The notes under the pieces: generated by a model
Database searches by the model: none
Seen by the model: the letters and a program-made list of their open reading frames with translations, nothing else
What the model was told of the DNA's origin: nothing
From: Burkholderia sp. PAMC 26561
GTDB lineage: Bacteria > Pseudomonadota > Gammaproteobacteria > Burkholderiales > Burkholderiaceae
Length of the DNA: 64,000 nt
Reading direction: 5' to 3'
NCBI RefSeq assembly: GCF_001557535.2
Contig: NZ_CP014307.1
Coordinates: 1,488,001 to 1,552,000 of the forward strand
Part shown: piece by piece, positions 26,200 through 34,985 of the stretch
Numbering within the stretch: the first letter of the stretch is position 1
How the letters are laid out: each line of letters begins with the position of its first letter
Translations under genes and position numbers: made by a program

Positions 26200-28563
26200 A
26201 TGATCATCAGCCCCCCGTACCTGCCCGATTCAGGCCGCACGTCCAATGACGAGAGCTCAGTCGACCCAATGATGGACGCGGTCGACGCGTATGAAGCGAC
26301 GGACGGTTTGTACCCGATTGCAGCGGACCGGCGTTGGCATACAGGCATGCACCTGGTGCCGAAAATGTACAACGAACATATTCACGCTATCGCCGATGGC
26401 GAAGTGATTGCGTATCGCGTGTGCCAGCGTGCTTACGACGGTGGTAGCGGTACGCCGGACACCAATGCCGGTTTCGTGTTGCTCAGGCATACGACCGAGA
26501 CGGGCGAAGGCCGCACGCTGACGTTCTATTCGCTGTACATGCACTTGTTGGATTTGAACGGCTACCACAGCCTGGGCGCCGACGGAAAATTTCTCCCGGA
26601 GTTCCTGCGCATGCCGTCACCGTGCGCCGGCGCGGCTTCACCGATCGTTCCGCCGGCTCAATCGGGTGAAGGCAAGAAAGTGCGTCGCAAAGATGTGCTG
26701 GGTCTGACCGGCCGATGCCAGGAACACCCGCATCTGCACGTCGAAATCTTCATGACCAAGCCCGATTTCGAGGCGTATTTCGGGCACACGCAGTTGGGAC
26801 GCGAGCAAGTAGCCACGCCCGCGACCACGGACTACTGGGGCAGCAGCTACTACGTCATTCCTCCAGGGCAGCAGTTCTATCCGGTGCCGCCCGGCACAGA
26901 TGCGAAAGGGTCATTGCATGGCATCGCGTTCGATAGATTGCACACTGGGAACAATGAAGACCCGCTATACGTAGAGTCCCATTTTCATAAGGGCAGCAAG
27001 TACACGATGGTCTGGCGCGCTGCGGGTCAGGGGAAGCTTGAGGCGCTCACTGAGACGCTGGTTCGCGAAGCGGACTACGAATACAACATGTACAAGCGTG
27101 CAATGGCCTTGTATCCCGACTGCCCGAGCGACGGTTACGAGATGCTGCGCTTTGGCCGCATCCTGAGCACGCCAGTGACGCTTGCGCCTGCCGCGCGCGG
27201 CACATGGGTGAGAGTTAGCTTTGCGGAAGGACAAGAGGGCTATATCGATGTCAGCCAGACTTCGATTCTCAAGCTTTCAGATGCCGACTTCCCGTTCTTA
27301 AAAGGCTGGAAAAAGATTAGCGAAGGCGCGGGGTTGCATAGCGCTGACGGTCTGTGCGATATCGATGCATTGAAGAAGATTCTCAGCGATACGAAGGCCC
27401 GTGAGACGGCTGAGGAAAAAGCGGAACGTGCGTTTTACAACAAGGAAGACGAACTGGTCCGCTATGTCAAAACGCACGAGCCAATACGGGATGCGTTGAG
27501 AGGTTTTGTATGCGAAGCGCCCAGTGAATGGGACGGCTCGCACAACGAAGCAAAGTTTCGCAAGTTGAAGGAAGTGGGGGAGTTCTACGACGGCAACGAG
27601 GCGGGATATAACAAGTTCATCAAGCTGCTGGAGTCACTTCAGTTCTGGGATAAGACCGGGTTGCCTGCTGGCGAGAAGCTGTGGTTTTTTCATCCGATGG
27701 CGTTTATTCGACACTTCAGGAAGTGTGGGTGGTTGAGCAAAGGTGAATTTGAACAAATATATTCAAATGGTCATTATGCTCGTGTTCGCACCAAAAGCCC
27801 TGCGGAAGTGCGAGCGACTTACCTCCCATACATGAATATTGCATTAAGAAAATACGGACTTAACACTGCTGTAAGGCAAGCGCATTTTCTCGGTCAAGGG
27901 GCGGTCGAAAGTGAATGGCTGAGCTCTATGCAGGAGACAAGCATGCTAGGCAATTTAGACGCTAGCGGTTTTCACGGGACAGTCCTAAACGATGCTTCAA
28001 TCCAACAGGAGGCCGAACTCGGGCATTGGTACGGCGAGCTATCGACTGAGGATGACGCTTGGTTTCGCTCGGTGAAGTTTAATAGCAAAGGCGCACGTAT
28101 AGCCGGTTCCTACGATTGGAAGAATGGTAACTGTGATCGAGAAGACGCACAGAAGTATCGCGGTCGCGGTTTCAAACAACTTACAGGAAGAAGCAATTAT
28201 GCCGACTATTGGGTGTTTCGAGGTTGGCTATCTGTAAATAGTTTTTCACCATCCTGGTGGACTGACCGTTCCTACGTTGCACACAATCGATTCGGAATGA
28301 CAAAGCAGCCGGCGCAAATGGTCGATCCGCATCGAGTGTCTCTGGTTCAGAATTGTATTGATAGTGGTGGTTTTTATATGAGATGCAAGCGTCCCGCTGT
28401 CGCACGAGAAATCGACCGCGATGCCGAAATAGCGACAACCGCTAGTGGCAAGGCGCGCGAACAACGCATTGTTCGATCAGTTACTCATGCCATCAATGGT
28501 GGGTATCTCGATGAGTCTAGAAGACTGAGTTTCACGCGGATCGCCAAAGAAGTTTTGATGTGA
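26200..28563 (+). CDS. type VI secretion effector: M23-like N-terminus and GH19-like lysozyme/chitinase C-terminus
   Basis: A 787-residue predicted peptidoglycan-degrading effector carried by the adjacent VgrG. The N-terminal domain (about 30-190) resembles M23/LytM peptidases: WHTGMHL at about 45-51, FYSLYMHL and HPHLHVEI at about 176-183. The usual HxxxD zinc motif reads HxxxH, so activity is uncertain. An SH3-like segment (GTWVRVSFAEGQEGYIDVS) lies near 330-350. The C-terminal about 250 residues resemble GH19 chitinase/lysozyme domains: FLGQGAVESEWLSSMQETS (candidate catalytic Glu at about 569) and KYRGRGFKQLTGRSNYADY near 650. Composition changes from GC-rich to AT-richer near 27,750, at the start of the GH19 part. 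There is no signal peptide, as expected for a needle-delivered effector. The start at 26200 is 4 bases after the vgrG stop. Confidence 0.85.
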   Translation: MIISPPYLPDSGRTSNDESSVDPMMDAVDAYEATDGLYPIAADRRWHTGMHLVPKMYNEHIHAIADGEVIAYRVCQRAYDGGSGTPDTNAGFVLLRHTTETGEGRTLTFYSLYMHLLDLNGYHSLGADGKFLPEFLRMPSPCAGAASPIVPPAQSGEGKKVRRKDVLGLTGRCQEHPHLHVEIFMTKPDFEAYFGHTQLGREQVATPATTDYWGSSYYVIPPGQQFYPVPPGTDAKGSLHGIAFDRLHTGNNEDPLYVESHFHKGSKYTMVWRAAGQGKLEALTETLVREADYEYNMYKRAMALYPDCPSDGYEMLRFGRILSTPVTLAPAARGTWVRVSFAEGQEGYIDVSQTSILKLSDADFPFLKGWKKISEGAGLHSADGLCDIDALKKILSDTKARETAEEKAERAFYNKEDELVRYVKTHEPIRDALRGFVCEAPSEWDGSHNEAKFRKLKEVGEFYDGNEAGYNKFIKLLESLQFWDKTGLPAGEKLWFFHPMAFIRHFRKCGWLSKGEFEQIYSNGHYARVRTKSPAEVRATYLPYMNIALRKYGLNTAVRQAHFLGQGAVESEWLSSMQETSMLGNLDASGFHGTVLNDASIQQEAELGHWYGELSTEDDAWFRSVKFNSKGARIAGSYDWKNGNCDREDAQKYRGRGFKQLTGRSNYADYWVFRGWLSVNSFSPSWWTDRSYVAHNRFGMTKQPAQMVDPHRVSLVQNCIDSGGFYMRCKRPAVAREIDRDAEIATTASGKAREQRIVRSVTHAINGGYLDESRRLSFTRIAKEVLM

Positions 28564-28564
28564 T

Positions 28565-29197
28565 ATGAAAATAACTAGCAAATTAATGATTACAGCACTT
28601 CTGTGCGGAACGGCTTCCGTTACGCAGGCCAAAATTACCTATAACGTGGATGGAGTGAATATTAAAATTGTGGAAAACGATCGGGTAAGGATCTGCAAGC
28701 TTGATGCTCCTCCACTTTATGCCATTGAGAGCTTCGATAAGTCTGCAGTGATTGTGTCTGAGAGGGGATTTGTGCCCATTAATTTGCTAGAAGGTTGCAC
28801 GACCGGGCAACCAGTGCATGTTTCCTTTATCCCAAAGGGCGTCGGGGTGCTGGCGGATGTGAATTTGATCAAGCAACTTTACATTTCACTCGATTTTGTG
28901 AATGTTCAGCCATTTCTGTATTTAGCCACTGTAAGTACTCTTGGGAGCCGCAAAAATAGAATAACGCTACACGGAGCAAATCTTCCAAGGCAATCGCGGT
29001 TTATACAAAAAAAATATGCGTTCGGAGGACAGGCGGCCGCAGGTTCTGCAGCTATCTCCCCCGATGGCCGATTTGTTGCCCCAACTGGCGAGCTAACGTG
29101 TACGAGCGATGCATATCCAGGCGTTTGGGACATAAAAAATAACCGTCGTGTCTTTACGGATGATGCGTCTTGCGCTGAACTTTTCAAGCGAAAATGA
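28565..29197 (+). CDS. exported candidate immunity protein 1
   Basis: A 210-residue protein with a signal peptide (MKITSKLMITALLCGTASVTQA), so it should act in the periplasm. That is where a self-protecting immunity protein against a cell-wall-cleaving effector is needed. The mature part is beta-rich and contains FDKSAVIVSERGFVP and a C-terminal block YPGVWDIKNNRRVFTDDASC shared with the paralogue at 29330. Conserved cysteines near the N-terminus (RICKLDAP), middle (LLEGCTTG) and C-terminus may form disulfides. The gene starts one base after the effector stop. It is AT-rich relative to the genome. The immunity function is inferred from position and export. Confidence 0.75.
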   Translation: MKITSKLMITALLCGTASVTQAKITYNVDGVNIKIVENDRVRICKLDAPPLYAIESFDKSAVIVSERGFVPINLLEGCTTGQPVHVSFIPKGVGVLADVNLIKQLYISLDFVNVQPFLYLATVSTLGSRKNRITLHGANLPRQSRFIQKKYAFGGQAAAGSAAISPDGRFVAPTGELTCTSDAYPGVWDIKNNRRVFTDDASCAELFKRK

Positions 29198-29329
29198 GTA
29201 CGCGCCGAAATTTATATGTATACCTTCGCAACAGCCGAGATGGCTCTTTATGAGAATTAATCGTCAAAAAAATACTTCGAATAGAGAAAAAATTTTGATC
29301 GATAGATATGCAAAAGAGATTTAGCTGAA

Positions 29330-29959
29330 ATGTCTAAAAGTTTCTGGTTATCTTTGATAAGTGGCGTGATTATTTCAAATGCATTCGCTACGACGACATA
29401 CCGCGTCGATCGAGACTCGATCATAGTAACAGGTGAAGATAAAATGCCTCACAGGTGTCCTATCTTCGAAAAAATCGAAATATCCGACTTGAGTTTCGAT
29501 AAATCTGCAGTGATTGTCTCGTCGCGAGGATACGTGCCGTCGCGTGACCTTAACATGTGCGATGGTCAAAATCGCATCCATGTATCTCAGATACCTGAGC
29601 ACGTCGGAGCGCTTTCCGATATCAACCTCAAACACGGGATTTATGTCGCGTTAGACCTATCGAGTGTAAGTCCGATGTCATGGTTGGCAACAGTTTCGCG
29701 CGTCGGTAGCAGGAGTAACCTTGTCACTCTGCCCGGTGCGTATGTTGCCAATAGAAAGAGACTCACCCTAAGGAAACAGGCATTCACGGGTACCGGGGAT
29801 GAAAGGATGGCAATTATTTCGCGAGACGGCAATTACTTGTCACCCACCGGAGCGATGAGTTGCGACCAATTTGCTTACCCCGGGGTATGGGAAATACACA
29901 AAAATCGACGCGTCATTACGGACGATGTGTCTTGCGCTCAACTTTTCAAATCGAAGTAG
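29330..29959 (+). CDS. exported candidate immunity protein 2 (paralogue)
   Basis: A 209-residue paralogue of the preceding gene, with its own signal peptide (MSKSFWLSLISGVIISNAFA). Shared blocks are FDKSAVIVSSRGYVP, IPEHVGALSDINL, LATVSRVGSRSN and YPGVWEIHKNRRVITDDVSC. The two proteins are clearly diverged, so the pair may protect against the local effector plus a related one, or reflect past replacement of the toxin domain. It is AT-rich like its partner and is separated from it by 132 bases of AT-rich DNA with no effector remnant that I could see. Confidence 0.72.
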   Translation: MSKSFWLSLISGVIISNAFATTTYRVDRDSIIVTGEDKMPHRCPIFEKIEISDLSFDKSAVIVSSRGYVPSRDLNMCDGQNRIHVSQIPEHVGALSDINLKHGIYVALDLSSVSPMSWLATVSRVGSRSNLVTLPGAYVANRKRLTLRKQAFTGTGDERMAIISRDGNYLSPTGAMSCDQFAYPGVWEIHKNRRVITDDVSCAQLFKSK

Positions 29960-29966
29960 AAGATAA

Positions 29967-30224
29967 ATGCAAAATCCCATTCGCGTCGGTGACAAGCTGG
30001 AAAACGGCGGGCACGTCACAAGTGGCTCCCCTGACATGGAGTTTGGCGATCGGCGTGTGGCTCGTAAGGGCGATTCGGCAATCTGCGATCTCCACGGGGA
30101 AACGATCATCGCTGAAGGCCATCCGTTTTTTCTGGACAAAGGCGTCCCGGTCGCACTGAACTTCCATCGGTGTGTCTGCGGCTGCCGTTTGATATCGTCG
30201 TTGAGCAATGCGTGCATCGCCTGA
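29967..30224 (+). CDS. PAAR-domain spike-tip protein
   Basis: An 85-residue protein of the PAAR family that sharpens the VgrG trimer and helps load effectors. It begins MQNPIRVGDKLENGGHVTSGSPDMEFGDRRVARKGDSAIC and has the PAAR-type His and Cys positions (CDLHG, EGHPFF, NFHRCVCGC) that bind the tip metal ion. It starts 8 bases after the second immunity gene and ends 2 bases before the next gene, so it is part of the type VI operon. Confidence 0.88.
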   Translation: MQNPIRVGDKLENGGHVTSGSPDMEFGDRRVARKGDSAICDLHGETIIAEGHPFFLDKGVPVALNFHRCVCGCRLISSLSNACIA

Positions 30225-30226
30225 CT

Positions 30227-31531
30227 ATGCCGGTCGATTTCAAGCCCGGTGGTTCGCCGCTCGCTTATCCGTCTCGAGGTTCAGGATTTCTAGCATGGCT
30301 TGGTATCTGGGCGCTTTGTTGCGCGATCGTATCAGGATTTGTGCTGCTGATCTGGCCTGCAAGCATGCCTGCGAACGGCGTCTTCTTTTGGTTTTGTGTC
30401 GCGGGCGTGCCGAACGGATTCTTCCTGATCCTGGCCGGCTTCGCTCGTGCAGTCTATGAGACAGCCTACTTGCACGCGCTGTACGGCAACCAGCATCGGC
30501 AGAAGTGGAACCGCGAACGCGTTGCTTATGCACAGCGGCCGCTTTATGTCTTGGATTACGCCTACCATTTGCCCTTGGGCGCGGAAAAGTTGGCACTGGC
30601 GGTTCTTTCCGGCAAGCCGCTCATTGCGATGCAGAACACGCGTACTGGCGTTGATCGCGTTCTTCATATGCGGTTTCCAGATTCCGAATCACTCGTCGCG
30701 ACCGCCGACGCTGACGATGACTTGGAGGCTGAAATCGCGACCCCTATGAACGCTTCCAATGTAGAAGCGGGCCCTACGGCTCAAGATGGCTTCTGCGGCA
30801 TCTTACGGCAATTGCTTCTCCCGCTAGCAAACTCGCTGCGCGCGTTGTCACGATCGGACTCAAAACATTCGCCTGCTGTACGGCTTGTGGTCAATGATCC
30901 CGATGTGGCGTGCCGCCGTCTCGAGCAGCTTTCAGATGCGCTTGCTGTGCTTAGTCTTCCGCCGCTTGAATGCGACGTAGCACATGTAAGCGATGGCCTC
31001 ATGTTGGTGGACGCGTGGCTTGACGCGAATGAGCGTCGCCCATTACTCGTGATCGCGGCCGAGTGGCACGATAAGTCGCCGTTAGCGGGGAGTACGGAGG
31101 GGGGTGTCGCCGTGCTCTTGAGTAGCGGCGCCTCAATCGGACCGCCTGCCGCAGTCGCTACCTTACACCGTCCGGTTGCGGTCAACTTGGATAGTCTCGG
31201 TGACGGAATAACGAACGCTATCTTATGGGGCAATACCACCGCAGCCAAGGTCAAACGCAGTTGGGTCACCGGCATAAATCTGGAAGACGATCCGACGCTC
31301 GCCAGCGCATTTAGTAAGGCGTCGCTCTCGACAGTCGATGATCCTCACGCATACGTTTCGCCGGGCAGAATTGTTGGCCACCTTGGACCGGGTGCGGGCT
31401 GGCTTGCAATTGCCGCTGCCATCGAATCCGGTATGAACGATCCTCAACTCATTATCAATCGCACAGAAACCGTTCAGTCGGCGGTCCTGTATGCGCATCC
31501 ACGGTCCACGCATGAAGATCGAGCACAATAA
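30227..31531 (+). CDS. type VI island membrane protein of unknown function
   Basis: A 434-residue protein with two N-terminal membrane helices (about 18-40, LAWLGIWALCCAIVSGFVLLIWP; about 48-70, FFWFCVAGVPNGFFLILAGFARAVY) and a large soluble domain after a short conserved stretch RERVAYAQRPLYVLDYAYHLPLGAEKLAL. Proteins of this kind are seen between PAAR and tssM genes in Burkholderia, but no function is known to me. The start at 30227 is two bases after the PAAR stop; the longer frame from 30170 overlaps PAAR. The 3' end overlaps the start of tssM. Confidence 0.7.
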   Translation: MPVDFKPGGSPLAYPSRGSGFLAWLGIWALCCAIVSGFVLLIWPASMPANGVFFWFCVAGVPNGFFLILAGFARAVYETAYLHALYGNQHRQKWNRERVAYAQRPLYVLDYAYHLPLGAEKLALAVLSGKPLIAMQNTRTGVDRVLHMRFPDSESLVATADADDDLEAEIATPMNASNVEAGPTAQDGFCGILRQLLLPLANSLRALSRSDSKHSPAVRLVVNDPDVACRRLEQLSDALAVLSLPPLECDVAHVSDGLMLVDAWLDANERRPLLVIAAEWHDKSPLAGSTEGGVAVLLSSGASIGPPAAVATLHRPVAVNLDSLGDGITNAILWGNTTAAKVKRSWVTGINLEDDPTLASAFSKASLSTVDDPHAYVSPGRIVGHLGPGAGWLAIAAAIESGMNDPQLIINRTETVQSAVLYAHPRSTHEDRAQ

Positions 31532-34500
31532 CACAAAAGAACTTGCAAATTTTGAGCCTGTTGATCCCCCTGTGGCTCAGGTTCCGGCTATTCGCGTGTG
31601 GGGCATCGCGTTAGTCGCACTCGTAGCGGCCGGTATAGCATTGGGTTTCGTCTGGCTCAGTGGCGACCTTGTCCGAACGTCGCACGTGGAGGAGAAGAAG
31701 ACTGCTTCGATCTGGATCTTAACTGGGCTGACATGTTCGATTGTCCTTAACCTGCTTGCGTCCAGAGTTGGGGCATGGACGACCATTGGTATTGTGTTCC
31801 GCAGGAACGCTGGTAATGCTTCGCGTGATCGGGAAGCGACCGCGAGCGTATCGCGTGACTCGCGCCTGACCGACCTTCGTGCCGAGCTTCGCGGGCAATT
31901 CGGTTGGCGCTGGAAATACCGTCAACCATGGCTTGTTGTCACCGGCCAAGATACGCTGACCGAAACGGTGGCACCGGGCCTGCGTCGAACAGGCTTCATG
32001 CTCACAGAAAACGCCGTCTTGCTGCACGCTGCGCCTGAAAACGTAGATGGCAAGGCATGGCGCGATCAAATCAGCCGCATGCGTCCCCGCCGACCCGCCG
32101 ACGCAATGGTGCAGGTTCTGCGCGCAACCGACGTTACGACCATTGACCCAGAGCTCGCCCGCACCCTCGCGACACAAGCCATTGATCTTAGGTGGGCTGC
32201 TCCGGTCTACCTGCTGCATAGCGTACAAGTCACTGGCAAGCAACCCGAGGCCTTCGAGGCTGTGGGCATGGCGCTAAAGGATGCGCCCGGCTTTTCGTCC
32301 GGTCTGGACACCGTCATGCGCGCGAGCGCCCATCGCGGCGCGCTTGCCCTGCGAGGGCCGGAGCGCATTCGCTACCTGGCGCAGATCTCGGAATACATGG
32401 ACCATCAAAGCGCGCGAATCCTCGCACAGTTCGACGCGTTGGTGGCATCAAAATGGCGGCGCGCTTCGCTTGCCGGGATGATGTTCGTTCCCGTGTATCC
32501 GACGCCGCCTGGATCAGATTTCAACAAAACGGCGCTGCTGCATGCATCGGTGTCGCCAACGTGGCGGTTCTTGGCAGACGCGGCGCGCAGCGGAAAAGGC
32601 AAGCGCGTGGGCTTCTATTGGTCCAATGCGGTCTTGGCGGCGGTTGCTGCCGCGACAATGATGTGGTGCGTCGCGCTGGTTATTTCGTTCATTGGGAATA
32701 GGGATATCGCGTTATCTGCGAGCATGGTGGCGAAGCGGGCATTGGCCGCTGCGGCCGGAAGCAGCGAGGCGATACGTACGCAACTCGAGTTCCAGCAAAC
32801 CATCGAAACGCTTGAAGCGAATGGCCAGCATGGCGCGCCTTGGTACTTGCGCGCGGGATTGAACTCCAACGAGGCAATTCTTTCGAAATTATGGCCGCTT
32901 TATCAGACGGTGAGTGCGCGCAATCTAAGAGATCCAGTCGCGCGGTCGCTGCAGTCAACGCTTGCGATGCTTTCGGAACTGCGGTCTGATAGTCCGCAGG
33001 ATCCCAAAGCGATGCAGCGTTACTACAACGCGTTAAAGGCATACCTGATGCTCGCTGAACCGCGACGTACTGACGCTGCGTTCCTCTCACAAGAGCTTCT
33101 TAAAGGCTGGCGCCAGCCAACCGACATGCCCGTGGGTGAGTGGCTGGACAAGTCACCACGCCTTGCCAGCTTTTACGCTAACCATCTTGCGACCCATCCA
33201 GAATGGCGCACCTTGATCAACGACGTATCTCACGATTCGACTATTGGCGGTGCCCGTAATGCACTGATCAACCAGATTGGTCTTCAGACTGCCGATGACG
33301 CACTTTATAAGAGCTTGATGGATGAAGCCAAAGGAAAGTACTCCGATGCAACGCTTGCCACCCTCCTGAACGGTGCGGATGCGCGCGGTTTGTTCGGTAC
33401 GGCGCAAAGCGTACCGGGAATCTATACACGTGCCGCTTGGGACGGATTTATCGCCGAATCAATTGATAAGGTTTCTCGCGAGCGTAATACCGGTGGTGAC
33501 TGGGTACTTTCTGAAATAAACACAAAGACGGACCCCGCACGAGAGGCTAAAGTAGACTCGCAGGAAAGTATTAAGCAACGACTCACCGCACGTTATTTCG
33601 TTGACTACGCGGCTGCGTGGCAGGGCTTTCTCAACAGCGTGCGTTGGCAGTCGTCAACAAATTTAAGTGGCACCATCGATCAACTTTCCCGGCTTGCGGA
33701 CGCACAGCAGTCGCCTTTGATCGCCCTGATGAAATCGGTCCAGTATCAAGCGCAGGCTGGACGGCCTTCGCAAGCGCTATCAGAGACGCTGGTGCGCAAG
33801 GCACGGGATCTGTTGCACGGCGGCGCTGCGAGTTCTGGAGACCAGTCGCTGCCACCGAATCCCCTTGACTCCGCGTTCGGACCACTGTTGGCAATGATGG
33901 GGGACGTGACTGATGATCGCGGCGCAACTAGGACACCAGCCGCACCAAACGATGTCGGTCTTGCGCACTACCTGAATCGTGTCACTGCGGTGCGTTTGAA
34001 GCTGCAACAAATCGCGTCAAGTCCCGAGCCACAAGCTATGGCACGAACGCTTGCGCAAGCCATATTTCAAGGCAAGTTATCAGAACTCATGCAAGCTCGA
34101 GATGACGCCAACATAACCGCAGCGAGTCTCGGTGTGCACTGGGCCGGATTCGGCAATGCGTTATTTGCTCGACCCCTGGACGCAGCATGGCAAACCATTC
34201 TCACGCCTGCTGGCGCAGGTCTGAACGACCTCTGGCGTACAAGCGTCGCGACGCCGTTTAAAACGGCGTTCGATGGGCGCTATCCTTTCGCCGAAACACC
34301 TGCGGACGCATCGTTTGTAGAACTTGGCCGTTACATACGTCCTGACACTGGTCTGATCTCCCGTTTCGTCACGTCGCAGCTTGCCGGCGTTCTCCAACAA
34401 AGCGGCGATCGCTGGACCCCAAGTGAACTTGCACCTCAAGCGCTTCAGTTCGATCCTGCATTTATTAAGGCGCTTGCGCAACTGTCGGCCATCGGCGCGC

Positions 34501-34985
34501 GGCTTTACGCGCAAGGCGATGCGGGGTATCGCTTTGAGTTGATGGCGCTTCCCACCGTAGATGTAACACGTACGGAACTCAATATTGATGGTGTATCAAT
34601 TTTGTATTTCAACCAGCGCGAGACTTGGAAGGCATTGCAGTGGCCGGGCAACGGCTTGAATGGCCGGGCGATCCTTACGTGGCAAACGTTCGACGCGGGT
34701 ACGCGCATCGCATTCGAGAGTACGGGCGATTGGGCTTTTTTGCGTTTGCTGGAAAAGGCTGAGGCAAGTTCGCTTGACAGTACGCGAACCGCGTTGACCT
34801 GGACTTACGGAGACAAGGAGCCTTTGCACTATGTAATCCGGACTCAAGCGGGCACAGGGCCGCTCGACTTGCTCAAGCTGCGCGGCTTCAAGATGCCTGA
34901 GCGGATCTTCACAGTAGGCACGAACGCGTCGAAGACAGTAGCGGGCACGATGTTGCCCCCGCTTCCACCGGAGCTGCAGCCGTGA
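31512..34985 (+). CDS. tssM: type VI secretion membrane protein TssM/IcmF (degenerate Walker A)
   Basis: A protein of about 1157 residues belonging to the TssM/IcmF family, the inner-membrane ring component of the type VI membrane complex. Two N-terminal helices (about 25-46 and 65-83), a cytoplasmic domain and a third helix (about 376-396) precede a long periplasmic part containing the ImcF-related and IcmF C-terminal regions (for example WPGNGLNGRAILTWQTFDAG near the end). At the place where family members have PW-x-LV-x-G-x4-GK-[ST], this protein reads PWLVVTGQDTLTETV, so the P-loop is lost. The start at 31512 overlaps the previous gene by 20 bases; 31491 is possible. The stop overlaps the GTG of tssF. 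Confidence 0.85.
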   Translation: MKIEHNNTKELANFEPVDPPVAQVPAIRVWGIALVALVAAGIALGFVWLSGDLVRTSHVEEKKTASIWILTGLTCSIVLNLLASRVGAWTTIGIVFRRNAGNASRDREATASVSRDSRLTDLRAELRGQFGWRWKYRQPWLVVTGQDTLTETVAPGLRRTGFMLTENAVLLHAAPENVDGKAWRDQISRMRPRRPADAMVQVLRATDVTTIDPELARTLATQAIDLRWAAPVYLLHSVQVTGKQPEAFEAVGMALKDAPGFSSGLDTVMRASAHRGALALRGPERIRYLAQISEYMDHQSARILAQFDALVASKWRRASLAGMMFVPVYPTPPGSDFNKTALLHASVSPTWRFLADAARSGKGKRVGFYWSNAVLAAVAAATMMWCVALVISFIGNRDIALSASMVAKRALAAAAGSSEAIRTQLEFQQTIETLEANGQHGAPWYLRAGLNSNEAILSKLWPLYQTVSARNLRDPVARSLQSTLAMLSELRSDSPQDPKAMQRYYNALKAYLMLAEPRRTDAAFLSQELLKGWRQPTDMPVGEWLDKSPRLASFYANHLATHPEWRTLINDVSHDSTIGGARNALINQIGLQTADDALYKSLMDEAKGKYSDATLATLLNGADARGLFGTAQSVPGIYTRAAWDGFIAESIDKVSRERNTGGDWVLSEINTKTDPAREAKVDSQESIKQRLTARYFVDYAAAWQGFLNSVRWQSSTNLSGTIDQLSRLADAQQSPLIALMKSVQYQAQAGRPSQALSETLVRKARDLLHGGAASSGDQSLPPNPLDSAFGPLLAMMGDVTDDRGATRTPAAPNDVGLAHYLNRVTAVRLKLQQIASSPEPQAMARTLAQAIFQGKLSELMQARDDANITAASLGVHWAGFGNALFARPLDAAWQTILTPAGAGLNDLWRTSVATPFKTAFDGRYPFAETPADASFVELGRYIRPDTGLISRFVTSQLAGVLQQSGDRWTPSELAPQALQFDPAFIKALAQLSAIGARLYAQGDAGYRFELMALPTVDVTRTELNIDGVSILYFNQRETWKALQWPGNGLNGRAILTWQTFDAGTRIAFESTGDWAFLRLLEKAEASSLDSTRTALTWTYGDKEPLHYVIRTQAGTGPLDLLKLRGFKMPERIFTVGTNASKTVAGTMLPPLPPELQP

